Source of the DNA: Lingula anatina
Lineage: Eukaryota; Brachiopoda; Lingulata; Lingulida; Lingulidae
NCBI RefSeq assembly: GCF_001039355.2
Contig: NW_019774936.1
Location: 312,001-372,000 of the forward strand
Length of the DNA stretch: 60,000 bases
Direction of reading: 5' to 3'
Below the pieces are notes generated by a model. That model was given only the letters and a program-made list of their open reading frames with translations, was not told the DNA's origin and did no database searches. Numbering within the stretch: position 1 is the stretch's first letter; each line of letters begins with the position of its first letter. Of this stretch, positions 1-11,238 are shown piece after piece. The position numbers and the translations under genes are program-made.

Positions 1-630
1 ATCAATATTGTGACCATATATTATCACCAGGGATGCTTCACTGAAGACCTATGCTGATTTTAAGATGGCTGCCTCTTCCTACCAGAGAGCATGGAGCCAG
101 CTGAAGCTTGTGTTCAGTACATGGGTCTCCAAACCAGAGAACCTACGCTTATTTATGAGCAATTTACCTCTGAATAACAGTAGTATGTGAACAAAATGGA
201 ACAGGCTGATGCTACCCTAGGCTAAAACACTGACTTAAAGATACTCTGATGATAAAATGCTATATGCAATATATTACAAAATACTTTGTTGATTGATTAA
301 ATATATACTTTTATATTTTCATAATTTTATTAGGTACAAGAAGCAATTAAGTACTAGATTGTGAGACAGTTTGTATTTGGACTTAAATCAGGATATATTG
401 TATCATTTGGAACACCATCTGTGAAAATCACTAAAAAAGTGCAATAAGACTTTAATGTAGCAAAAAATATTTTTGTGAAATTCCTGGAAATTAAACAATT
501 CTCCCTTTATCACTTTTGCATACCCTTTGAAAAAAGGGTGAGAAAATTACGCTCTATAAACCTGTTTTCAAACTCTTAATAATTTGTGATTTTTTTTTAC
601 TTTTACTGATGAAATTCACCAGTATCCATC

Positions 631-636
631 TTTATT
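631..636 (-). promoter_or_regulatory. Candidate polyadenylation signal of the left-edge gene
   Basis: AATAAA is present on the minus strand about 115 nt downstream of the stop codon of the candidate last exon (753-836). The spacing is reasonable for a 3' UTR. The motif is common by chance in AT-rich DNA. Confidence 0.35.
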
Positions 637-752
637 ACAAGACAGTCAAAATTTAAAAACCTTTCTGTTAAAAAAAAATTCAGTTTATTTGAACGAAAGT
701 TGTCAGTCACTGGGACCTTAACGAAATCCCTTACAATTTTCAGCAGTAATCT

Positions 753-836
753 CTATATCAGCCCCATCTCTATATCTAGTTCCTGTTTTGGGCTTAAATT
801 TTCACCACAAATAAGTTCTGTTTTATTTTCTAGAAC
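753..836 (-). CDS. Candidate last coding exon of an unidentified gene
   Basis: A TTTTCAG acceptor is followed by 28 codons ending in TAG. The reading frame is phase 0, which fits the phase-0 donor of the exon at 1243-1481. The encoded stretch starts VLENKTELICGENL and is acidic, unlike the surrounding AT-rich sequence. I do not recognise the protein. Splicing is inferred from phase and splice sites only. Confidence 0.4.
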   Translation of the reverse strand, partial: VLENKTELICGENLSPKQELDIEMGLI

Positions 837-973
837 CTGAAAAGATAACAAGATATAAATTACAAAATGTTCTCCTATCAATACTTCATTTTACAACGTC
901 TAGCTTAATCCAAGATTTAATGCACAAATAACTGCTGCTACTTATAGGAAGGAATAAAACATAAGGAAAATAC

Positions 974-1064
974 CTAAAATAAACTGTCTGTCACATCACT
1001 TGGGTTAGATGGGTCCTCACTGTCCACATCCTTATCCCCTTTATTTCCTTCTTGTGGTGGAATT
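974..1064 (-). CDS. Candidate alternative terminal exon, acidic tail
   Basis: CTGTAG acceptor, then a phase-2 frame of 29 codons (starts IPPQEGNKGDKDVDSEDPSN) ending in TAG. The Asp/Ser-rich composition looks coding. Its phase does not fit the phase-0 donor at 1243. It may therefore be an alternative exon of the same gene, joined to an exon I have not found, or a chance ORF. Confidence 0.25.
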
Positions 1065-1242
1065 CTACAGAAAATGTGCATGCCTAATATAAGGTGCTAT
1101 TAAAATATGCATTTATTCCTAGTCTGCATGAACAGGTTGAATTTTCAAAAATGAGAAGTCGTTTTATGTATGTACATTGCATTCTTTTTGAATGATTTAC
1201 ATTTTATTGATATATTATTTATAATTATGTTAATGATATTAC

Positions 1243-1481
1243 ATCTATTTTATCTATGATAAAATCCAGCAGTGACTTTGCATTTTCCTTTCTCATGTAT
1301 ATGGTGTATATGGTGATATTTTCCCACCTAATTGTAACAGGCTGTTGTGGCTCCGATCCGAAGTTTCTGCTGAGCAGACTCCATTGTTTACGAGTAATCA
1401 TCATTGCACCAACAATGGGTTTTGAGTCACCTGCATCTGCTTCTTGCATTTGACATGCGATAAATTTGTTATCAATCACGC
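1243..1481 (-). CDS. Internal exon of an unidentified gene
   Basis: The acceptor is AAACCAG at 1482-1488 and the donor is GAT followed by GTAATA at 1243. Entry is phase 1 and exit phase 0. About 79 codons are well formed, including motifs such as KQWSLLSRNFG and VTIRWENITIYTIYMRKEN. If unspliced, the frame stops at 1225. It joins in phase with the exon at 1902-2004 upstream and the exon at 753-836 downstream. I do not recognise the family. Confidence 0.45.
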
Positions 1482-1901
1482 CTGGTTTCTCTGTACCTCA
1501 CCCTGAGCTTCAGAGATAACTTGACACTAACCTCTTCACAATAGCCTATCTTCATCGTGTCAAGTTACTTGTAACAATAGGAGTGAAATTAATAAACTTC
1601 CTTCCAACAATACTGTCTCTGTGGCTGGAGTAAAACTCATTTCTGTGGATAAAAAATTTACCCAAGAGGTTTGTCTTTTTCATTCTCAATATAAGTGCCC
1701 ATTGTAAACCACATCATACCCTGTTAATTATCACAAGATGTTTTTATAGTGATTTACAAATACAATGGACTGCTTTTACATACTTTAATAACACAAAAAA
1801 TTAATGTTTCCTGCTTGACAAGATCAGCTCTTTTGAAGCCAGTTTTTACATTTAACTTACTATTGCAGTGGGGATAAATGTCAAGCAACGAAAATAAATA
1901 C

Positions 1902-2004
1902 CATCAATTCCATGAATAAAGGCTTCAAACTGTTTCCACCATTCCTCATTGATATAATTAAAAAACTCGCCGTCATTTTCTTCTTGTGCAAATTGCAGAA
2001 ATGT
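1902..2004 (-). CDS. Internal exon of an unidentified gene
   Basis: A TTTTGCAG acceptor is followed by 34 codons and one base, then a GTATTT donor. It enters in phase 0 and leaves in phase 1, matching the next exon at 1243-1481. The peptide is acidic and aromatic (FLQFAQEENDGEFF, then NEEWWKQFEAF). Base composition and codon choice look coding. Upstream exons should lie to the right, but I could not place them with confidence between 2.0 and 5.1 kb. Confidence 0.45.
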
Positions 2005-5000
2005 CTGCAAAATTGGAAAGGAATTATGAAACTTTACAAAGTGACCTGCTTCTAATTAAATAAGGTACATGTTTGTTAAGGAGTTACACAGAGCTACCCT
2101 TGTTATATCTGGGATATCTTGGTCTAGCTGTCTTCCTAAACTTTACATATAAAGCAAGTGTTGACTCCCAAATCACTTCTATCAAATTCTTACAGGACAA
2201 AAAATTGGACATTCCAAGTTGTAGTCCAATTTATCCCTCATTCTGCCAAAAGATAGCTATGAAACTGCACCTTCTTGAAAATTGATCCTGGTCGGAAATT
2301 GACCTCTAGTTAACTAATTTCTCATAAATGACAGTGCTGACTGCCCATCATCACTCCCACGAACTAGTATTAATGAAGCTGCACACGCAATTACATACTT
2401 GTTCACACACAAACAAAGCAAAAAAAAAAGGGGGAGGCTTCAAACAAACCACTGTTTTTGTCAGAAAAAGTACACTGAGTAAAATGTGATTTAGGTATGC
2501 AAATGTTTCATGGTGAAAGGTCTGCTTTTTCACAAAAAGCCCCCCTCCCCCCCCCCCCCTTCAAATTGCTGACTATGGCTAGTTCAATGAAATTTTAATT
2601 GTTGCTCACTGTGCATCAATGCAACTTGAGGGGGAAAGTGGTGCATAGTGAGAGACAAGGCGTTATCAGTGCATATTTTTTGCGAGGTACATGTACATGT
2701 ATTTTGTTAACTTTATGAAAGTTGTCAAATGGGCGGACATGTACATTGTAGATTACAAAACCAATAAAAACTAACATTTAAACACTCTAAATTGGAGAAC
2801 AACCAATTTGAACAACAGCTTTAACGATAGCTGCATTTTTTGTAAATTATGATGCCTTATTACATGGTGCTTAACATCACAACCATCAACAAATTTTAAT
2901 TATACACTACCGCTATTGCTACTTATATATTCAGAAAATGTGAGTACATGTAGCAAAGGGCCCCTTGCCCATGGGAATTTAGTCACACCTTGATATTGCC
3001 AATTTCTGAAATATATAAAAAAAACAAACATTTAGCATGTAACTTCAAAACTTCAAGAAATACAGCCTTGTTGGGCTAATTTTTGACCTGGAGTTCTTTT
3101 TTACAATAGTAATAATAATTCATTGAGCATTAAAATGTGTACAGTTACATTTTACAAGCTTTCTGAAGTACAGTTTTACATAAATTTGCACATAAGCTTA
3201 AATATTTCGTCTTAAGGCTTAAGTATTTTGTCTTGCAAAATAAAAGATCTAAAAGATTTCCAAAATGATGCTTAACAGTAACGTCATCGCCAATCTTTGG
3301 TCATGTACCAATGCAGCTCAGTCATACCTTCAAATTGCCAATTGTAAAAAATGAAAAATTCGCAAACAACTCCGTGATTTTAAATAAACCACGTAGACTA
3401 TATTTCAGCCCAATGAATAATTTACGTAGACCTAAGTTTGTGAAAAACAACGTCTTTTCTTTAATAATGTTTATAAGGAAAGTGCAAGCTTGGGCTATTC
3501 CTACGGAGACGACAAACGCAGGTGATTGCTACATGAACCAGAATACCAGTACATCTCCAGACACGAAGTGTCTGTCCATATTAAAGATGATCTGTGAATA
3601 AATAACAATTTACACCCATTAACGTCAATATTTTTAGCAAATGCACCAAATCAAACTTTACCGACATGTTGTTTTTAATGACAATACAATCTTGAATCCA
3701 TTCACTTAAACCTTATAAAGTTTATAACATAATTTATGTGATAAATCTATAGTACACAGCGATGAGTTGAGTTTCATAGAGTAAGGCTACTTGTATGTGA
3801 AACATCCGTTGTACAACTACATATGCTACTTGCAGAAGTGATCGATAAACGCTAATCCATTCGTCGTGAGTGAATCACCATTAGGTTAGTTTTTTTTTTT
3901 TCAGCTAACTGTGACATGTTGCATTTGATTCGCCTAGTTCGATCAACAACAACAAAAATGTTGGGCACAGGAATGAAAAATTGATGAGTCTTGCCTAGCT
4001 TTAGTAGCTATACTTTTTTTTTTTATGGGGGGGGGGGGGGTGGGGGGGGGGTAGTGTGTACCGCAGAAGTATAGGGAGGAGCATGTGTCCAGTGTGCAGA
4101 CCCCAGGATCTGCCATTGGGCTTAAATACAAACGCGACATTCGTAAAAATGTTGGTAACTAAGTACATGTTCGAGGCAAAATAAGCCCCTGTTCCCTCAG
4201 ATGCAGTTCGAAGTACAGTTACTAGTGCATCGTGAGACTGAGAGATAGCACTGGTGATACTACATGTCAGAACCTGATTAGTAAACACGCGATATAATGT
4301 TCAAATATTAATGACCTACATACAGTATAATCAAATACACTAAAATATCATGTTGAATCATAAAGAGCATCGAAAATATCGCATACAAAGTCCAACTATC
4401 AAAAAATCGCGAGAAATATTGGTATAAACCTTATTTTCTAATACTCCACCAAACTACATGAGGCATCATTGCACCTCATAAGACACGGTACAAACAATTT
4501 ATGATAAGGTTGGGCTTTACCCAAGGATGGTTATATCTTTCACAGTTATATTTTTAAATATTCTTAAAAGATATTCTTAAAAAATATATATAAATATTCT
4601 TAAAAGATTAGAATGTAAAAAGGTGTCTTTTTTTTTAAATAAATTGTTTGTACAGTTATCATCTCCTATTCTTTCAGAAATTTATTATTATTATGAAAGT
4701 TTATAGTAACACTCGTTTTACTGGAGGAAGTTAGGAGTCGGAGTCCGATGATTAAATTATATTACACATGTAATTGGCCTTTTGGGAAGTTTGTTTTAAT
4801 TTTTTATAAAAACTTATAAGCCCAGGGCTTTGTTTCTATGACTTTGGTCCTTTTACTATCAGTCACCTTAATCTGTGATGCTGAGTTTAGCTGCAAATGC
4901 TGGGAAATGCGTTAGTTGAGACTTGGCGGTGCCGGCGTAGGGGACGCATCCAGAGATGCTTGCCAAAACACAATGAAAAGAGCTGTGCTGAATGTCTACG

Positions 5001-5140
5001 GTTTCAAGAATAGGTTTGTCTAACAGTACATATTTGAAACACGCCAGAAAATAAAGTGATATGAGATAACCAAAGGATTCGTATCATTATCTATAACGTA
5101 TCATATATTTTATCATCCAAATTAAAACACAAATACATTT
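2005..5140. other. Intron or intergenic sequence with simple repeats
   Basis: No convincing gene. The stretch holds a C-run near 2541-2560, a G-run near 4027-4052 and several A/T runs. Two similar short minus-strand segments near 2980-3000 and 3320-3340 (GGCAAT..AAG followed by GT) resemble donor sites and could belong to the left-edge gene, but they are too short to call. The open frames here look like chance. Confidence 0.6.
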
Positions 5141-5422
5141 GTGAAGTTGATTCCTGGTTCCTTATTCCTTATTCGGTTACTTATTCAAATGTGAAGTTGG
5201 TTACTTATTCCCGGTTCCTTATTCGGTTACTTATTCAACTTTTTTATGTTTTTTTATGATTTTGATGCTAAAATACCTGTTTCATCATACTAGCACCCCC
5301 TCTTCATCTAGATGACACCCTAAAATTGTTAAATATACCACTAAAAACACAAAATATAACCCATTCCTTATTCAAAAGTCCTGTTACTTATTCGGTTACT
5401 TATTCCTTATTCGGTTACTTTT
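5141..5422. repeat. Left long inverted repeat of a 12.5 kb block
   Basis: This segment is the reverse complement of 17155-17603, with near identity over about 280 bp. It is rich in the short repeat TTATTCGGTTACTTATTC. The outer edge starts GTGAAGTTGATTCC in both copies. The left copy has one 207-bp unit where the right has two. Inverted repeats with internal tandem units are typical of foldback and Mutator-like elements. I see no target duplication outside the two edges. Confidence 0.75.
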
Positions 5423-5960
5423 TTCCAAGGAGCTTAGGCTCTGACGTCATTGTGACAATGATCATCCGTGGACTTGCTGCCTGCTGATTGGTACACTATG
5501 ACATGATTCCCATTTAAATCCATAAAATATGAGATCAAAAAAGCACTTAAAGACTAACTATATAAATCCAATGATGCCCATTTTTACTATGACGCCAGAG
5601 CCCAAACCTCGCTTTGAAAGGGGATTCCCCACCCACATGACTAACTATAAACCCACAATAAAATCCAAAATACAAAAGGAGATGAATTTAGGAAATTCTT
5701 TGTAATTCAACTTCAGGTTGATTAACAGTATTTTGAAGAGACAAGAATATACAAGCAGTAGATGAATTAGAAGGGTGTGAGAAATTAAGTGTATAAACTG
5801 CAAATAAGGCTATGTTACAATAGTAAAATTGATAAATAAACAGTATTTAATCAAGGGAAGACATAAAACCGGTTTTAATTATTGATTAAAATGGAAATTG
5901 ATGGCAGGTGACTATGAAAGGAGAGGTAGTATAAACCTGTTGATGATTAAATTAACTAGG

Positions 5961-6466
5961 CTATAGTCTGTTTGACGAAACCTTGCTGTCTTTAGAAGCG
6001 CAACACTCTATATGAATGTATTCATAAGTTCAAAATTCAACTTTTATTGGAGTTTGAATGGGAGAGTGCATGTTGAGCAGAAAATATGGGCATAAGTTTG
6101 ATATCAAGTATTGCAATTTTCCCTTCCTGTCATCTTTAGACTTTGAAATATCCTAGACTCTCAGTTCTTATACTGCTAATACGATGTAATCTCAAGATTC
6201 AGAAAGTATTTGTTTATTAAAATCTGTTGAGGATGAGAGCAGTTGGTGCCCAAAAAACATTATATCAACNAAGTTTGATATCAAGTATTGCAATTTTCCC
6301 TTCCTGTCATCTTTAGACTTTGAAATATCCTAGACTCTCAGTTCTTATACTGCTAATACGATGTAATCTCAAGATTCAGAAAGTATTTGTTTATTTAAAT
6401 CTGTTGAGGATGAGAGCAGTTGGTGCCCAAAAAACAACCCGGCAAGTTTTCGTCAAACAGACTATA
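5961..6466. mobile_element. Small inverted-repeat element (MITE-like)
   Basis: The two ends are inverted copies of CTATAGTCTGTTTGACGAAA, with an imperfect match continuing for a few bases (CTTGC). There is no coding capacity; the frame that spans it is chance. The interior contains a duplication around an unknown base at 6270, so the true length is probably about 330 bp. The target site may be TA, but the palindromic edge makes this ambiguous. Confidence 0.6.
6094..6436. repeat. Direct duplication around a single unknown base (N at 6270)
   Basis: The sequence from 6094 to about 6257 recurs almost exactly from 6271 to 6436, offset 177 bp, with one N between the copies. The only clear internal difference is near the TTTATT(A/T)AAA site. 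This pattern is typical of a joined assembly gap where both flanks contain the same sequence. Confidence 0.8.
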
Positions 6467-6689
6467 GGCCTCTATGTCAGGGGAGAGACACGAGGCCTAT
6501 GTAAGCAAAGATTTGACGTGGCATGGACAACAAAAGAGAATCATAACGAAAACATTATAAAACGAAAGAACTCCCAACAAATCGACGATGAGATATATAC
6601 AAATATAAACATTTTACACATTTTTTTCTGATATTGATGCTAGATACTGAGTGATGTAGGCTGAGTAATAGAAAATTTACTGGTCATAG

Positions 6690-7014
6690 TTATTCCTGCA
6701 AATATATGACATTCCCTGGCACACATCCAGCTACACTTTCTCGTCGGAATGGCTTCAGCTCTCCTCTTAACCCATCATAATATAACCAACCATGTTTCGT
6801 TGAGTTGATACAGGCTACAAAGTGTCCTTTTCGGTGCATCGTTATTCCAATAAGAATGTATTTCACATTCTGTGCTTCTACAACGGGGGAAAAGGCCTTC
6901 AAATCCTTTGAGTGCAGTCCTGCCTCTACATAATCACAAACATTGACAACAAGTATTGGCGGCATACCCCCGATGACTCTTCTCGTTGTAAGTCTTTTGC
7001 CTTTACACCTGCGC
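6690..7014 (-). CDS. MULE transposase-peptidase fusion gene, exon 3 (C19/USP-like His box)
   Basis: The acceptor is TTTTTATAG just upstream of 7014 and the exon ends at the stop codon at 6690. It completes a codon begun in exon 2 and encodes about 108 residues. It carries the sequence HRKGHFVACINS and then WLYYDGL. This is the His-box arrangement of ubiquitin-specific proteases (peptidase family C19), whose catalytic His (codon 6822-6824) is followed by an aromatic-Asp segment. The matching Cys box is at the end of exon 1. Function beyond the peptidase fold is inferred; the fusion partner is the transposase of exon 1. Confidence 0.7.
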
Positions 7015-7132
7015 CTATAAAAAAGAAATTCGTTGTAGATAAATATGAATGAAGAAAATGTAATGTGACAATTTCTTTGAAGAATTCTTGGTAATAGCCT
7101 TAACTGTAACTGTTCTAACATGTGTACCGTAC

Positions 7133-7243
7133 CTTTTCTTATCCTTTGGGGATTTCTCTTGTTTTAGTAACCTCCCGCATATTACCTCTTCAGGGGCTAG
7201 CCATTTTGTCAACATATCTTGCACTGTCATTTTTTTGGATACC
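7133..7243 (-). CDS. MULE transposase-peptidase fusion gene, exon 2
   Basis: The exon is 111 nt. It begins after a TTTTCAG acceptor (first base 7243) and ends AAAAG before a GTACGG donor (7132). The frame continues exon 1: the split codon C+GG gives Arg, then YPKKMTVQDMLTKWLAPEEV. The end splits a codon AG+G into exon 3. Both junctions keep the frame without stops, which supports a spliced transcript. The encoded linker lies between the Cys and His boxes of the peptidase-like module. Confidence 0.7.
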
Positions 7244-7387
7244 CTGAAAATATGATGTCGTGCTCATTAGTTTTGAAATAATGCAATGACTGAAACCAAA
7301 GAGTCTTTCTGACCAGGCAATTGGTTAATAGCCACTGAGTTCGTATAGTGAGTGTAGTATATTTGTAATTAATGTAGGTAAACTTAC

Positions 7388-10300
7388 GAGGGAAAGAATC
7401 CAACAACTTCTCTCTTCCGTTCTCCTTTTGGACATCTTTCATTGGAGCATCTCTCAAACACTACTGATCTCAACATTTCATTCATCTTCCCAGCAAACAT
7501 TGTATACTCATCGCCAAAGGTGTCCACCTTCTCCGATTTCAGCTTCTCTTCTTTAACCAAGCCTATCCATACAACCTTAGCATCAGTAAAATTCTTTTCG
7601 GCCATGAGGTGCAGACTATTAAATAAGGTGTCCAGAGTTTCGTTTGGAACTTTAATCCTTTCCATCCAGCCTGGATTTTCCACTGCTGTAACATGCATTA
7701 TTGTTAAGAAATTGTCCACAGTACATGTATTGCTAAGACGTTGCCCGACACTAGATTCACCTCCCCAACAGGGTACCATTGGGTACTTTCCGCTCGAGGG
7801 TCTTCCCTTCGTCTGCTGCTTTGGTGTCTTTCCTTTTTCACACTTGGTTTTTTGGTGTGTGTCTTTCCTCTTGGTCTTCTTCGGTGTTTTGTCGGGCTGA
7901 TACCTATTCTTTCTGGGCTTCTTCTTCCTTGACCACTTTTCTTCACTCATGTCTGTTCCCTTGGGACATTTCTTTTTTGTTCCTTTCCGCACAACAGGAA
8001 GTGACAATTCCTTGATCCTTGCATTTATGCTTCTCTTTAATTTTGTGACAAACGACCCAGGTCTCATCCTCTCACGGCCTCTGAAGATAGATTTCTTTAC
8101 AATACCAAACCAGGATTCAACATTGGCATTGGAATCCCTTGTTTCCTCCTCATCATCATCACATAAATCTTCATCAGTATACCGAAGCAATGACCCTAGA
8201 AGCAATCCAGACCACAGAGGATATATGTAGAAGAATCGTTTCACCAACATGTCTACTGCCGCTGGACAGTACAGGTCATTGTTTCCACCTTCATCAGTGT
8301 CGCTTTCCTCTTTCTCTCTAATCATATCTCGGCCCATTGAACACCATGGTGACGAATCACCAATTGTTTTATCATCCTGGTCCATGAATGTCGGTCTACC
8401 TTCGGGGTCCTCCTTCATACTTGCATCTGGATCTTTGAGAACATGATCCATTTCTGGATAGGAAGAGTATCTATCAGTGACTTTCTTTTCAGCAGCTTTC
8501 ACAGTGTCGTTGTATTCGGAGCTGAGCAGTACTGTCATTACTGAAGACAAAGTATCCTTTGCATCAGTCATTGAAGTCTCATTTGATAGTACTGCAAATG
8601 ACGTCATAAGAAACTCGAAGAGTTCTTTATTCTTTCCAGCGGTTTTGGGTGCATGTTGGCTGAATGTCTTTGTCATGTGTGCAACACAAATATGCACAAC
8701 TGTAAATTGTTTGATGGAATCCATGGGAAGTTTCCGATGTACTATTTCCCATGCTATGTTTAAATAGCGCTTCAAACTGATACAATTGAATACTTTGATG
8801 CTGCTGTTGATGAGAGGCCAACTCCAATCAACTTCGACTTTCCTTGGATGGAACATCTTTGATGAATCCTTGACTGCTCTATTGAAGAATTCCATGAAAT
8901 GAATAATCGATGGCTGTGTGTGGTCAGTTGTCAACATGGCTGCTACAGAAACGGGTGGAAGTTCCGGATCAGGCTTAACAACAACACTATAGAGATAAGG
9001 TCTATTTTGATTGGGAAACGACTTGATTAAAGTTCCTGTTGCATCAATGTACAAGTCTGGTCTTCCCTGTAACAGTTGCACCTGCGCCTGACAGAAGAGG
9101 AAGACAGTAAATGGCTCGACAGCCACGTACTGCACATATCCAGCATATCGATCTGTAGGGTTGTCATCATCATTTCGGTATGCCTCTTTCAAAAGCAACA
9201 CTTCCTGAATGCAATCTGTATGAAGGAGCTCTTTCTGTAGCGATTCTGACACTGCTTTACGTATGACGGCAGGTGTGGGAACCGCAGTTAGATTACCTGC
9301 ATCAAGAGCAGTATTATCTGTCTTCTCTAAGTTTTCATAATACGTATTCATAACCCCAACTGATCTCGCTTTTTCCGTCATGGCTTCTCTACGCTTGCCC
9401 TTCAATGCACGTCTTGCTGGTTCTGCTGGGTGTCTTACTTTGCCGTTCAATTGAACTGAAATGGCTATCTCACTTTCAACATCATCCCGTGGAGCATGCT
9501 GAATTGTGAAGGTTGCATTTCTTGAACACGGCGGTCTTTTGCATTTTGCTGCCCCTCTGAAGAAAGGCGCGGAAGTCTTCCTACTGTTCGGGGCCTTCAC
9601 TCTATTATACGTGTACTTGTACACGCATTCTTTACAAATGTCCGACATCTTTTTCTCAAACAGGACATGCCAACCTTTCTTCAGACATCTGGAAACATTA
9701 GCACCTTTGGAAAAGGGTCTTACAGATTTCCACTCCTTACTCGACAAGGTGAAGCTGTCCTCAATCAAATTATCACTGTCATTATCACTTGATACAGCGT
9801 TATTACTCTCTACACCTTTGTCAGCTTTTCCATCTAGGTTCCTACTGGTTCGGTCATAGCTTCCTCCTATACCATCGCTACTCGACTCGTCCTTTACTCC
9901 AGCACGACTTCGGGCTTTGTCACTTTCTCCATCACTTTGGATAAGATCGTCACTCTCATTGTCTGTAGCACTGGGGATGAACACATCACTCTCTTCTTCT
10001 ACAGGGCTGGGGTCAACTTCATCATTGTCATCGTCTTCAGCACTGGGCATGAACTCATTCTTCTCATCATTTAAACCACTTGCGATAAGGTCATCACTCT
10101 CATCGTATATAGCACTGGGGATGAACTCATTCTTCTCATCATTTAAACCACTTGCGATAAGGTCATCACTCGCATCGTCTATAGCACTGGGGATGAACTC
10201 ATCACTTGCTTTTTCTACAGGACTGGGATCAACTTCTTCTTTCCCATCTTCTACAGCACTGGGATTGGACTCATCACTCTCATCATGTACAAGACTTGCG

Positions 10301-10956
10301 CCAAGGTCATTATCCACATCTTCTCCGGCACTTAGGCCTACATTACCAACATCATTCAGATCTTCCCCATCACTAGGAATGAACTCATCAATGTCATCTT
10401 CTTTACCAACGTGCATGAAATCTTCTTCTCCAGCATTTGGGGTAACTTCATGCGTGTCATCGTCACTGTCAATCAATATGACCTCATGAGTCCTTATATC
10501 ACCTCCAACATTGCTACTGATCTTGTCAAACCCATCAATTGGTCGGTGGCCACTAGTGTCCCAACCAACAGGCCGAAACTTGGGAAGCACAGTTCTGTCT
10601 GCCTTTCTGCTTTCTCCTTCCGCAAACAAGCTGTAATACGCTGGAGGATGAGGCATATCTCTAGCATACTGTCTTTTCTTAAGTGGCCTCGATCGTTCAC
10701 TAGCATCACTATTGGACGCCTGGTGGGAAATTGAGCGTCTCTCATTCCTAGTTGTGGATGAATGTCCAGTTACCTTTCTGGTGGCGTAATGTCGTCTTCT
10801 TGGTGGTTTAAACAACTTTGCTTTGGTATCAGCATTGGCTGTTTGTCTGCCTACGGCAGAGGAGCTGCAAGATGGAGACGGCCTCTCAAACTTAGGGAGC
10901 GAAACCTCGTGAGTTGTCCTACTATACTTTTCTGGGGTCTTTCTCTTTCTCTTAGC
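7388..10956 (-). CDS. MULE-type DDE transposase with N-terminal acidic repeats and C-terminal peptidase Cys box, exon 1
   Basis: A long open frame runs from 11238 to a GTAAGT donor at 7387. The first ~94 residues look like translated intron or leader, and a TTTTTAAG acceptor at 10957 is a likelier start of this exon, so an upstream exon may be missing. In order (numbered from 11238) I see: a basic Ser-rich N terminus; an acidic repeat region around residues 340-450; a Cys/His-rich segment with KECVYKY and CKRPPC, probably a zinc-binding DNA-recognition domain; the transposase core with D732 (LYIDATGT), D804 (VEVDWSW), the MULE C-x2-H motif C851/H854 (HICVAHMTK) and E1041 (NANVESWFGIVKK); then a Lys-rich linker and C1172 in LSNTCTVDNFL, which resembles the C19 Cys box. 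The DDE spacing and CxxH motif fit Mutator-like transposases. The frame is intact, so the element may be recent. The fusion to a C19-like domain is unusual; the protease usually found with MULEs is Ulp1-like (C48). Confidence 0.75.
10040..10212 (-). repeat. In-frame 72-bp acidic repeats inside the transposase gene
   Basis: A 72-bp unit is repeated nearly exactly (for example ATTTAAACCA at 10069 and 10141). It gives 24-residue repeats with ASGLNDEKNEF and PSA cores. More diverged units flank it on both sides. The length keeps the reading frame. Confidence 0.8.
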
Positions 10957-11238
10957 CTTAAAAATGAAATTACATGAAATTAAAATCAATCTGAGAATAC
11001 CTGAAGCATGGAACTTTATTATTCCAACCCGAAAAAAGAAATTACATGAAAAATATAAAATCAATTTGAGAAGACCTGAAACTTGGAACTTTCCAACGGA
11101 AGTGATGATGTAAAGATGTAAGCCTACAATTAATTTGACAGACCTTATGACTATTGTAACGTTCAAATCTGAAAAACTTCGACTATTTTTGAAAGCATTT
11201 AGAAAATGCTCTACGTTTATGTTGACGTAGAGAACCAT

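Noticed and set aside
7442-10977. Many ORFs on the plus strand opposite the transposase gene, some Ser-rich
   Set aside because: They are antisense shadows of the long minus-strand frame; the Ser-rich ones mirror its Asp/Glu-rich repeats.
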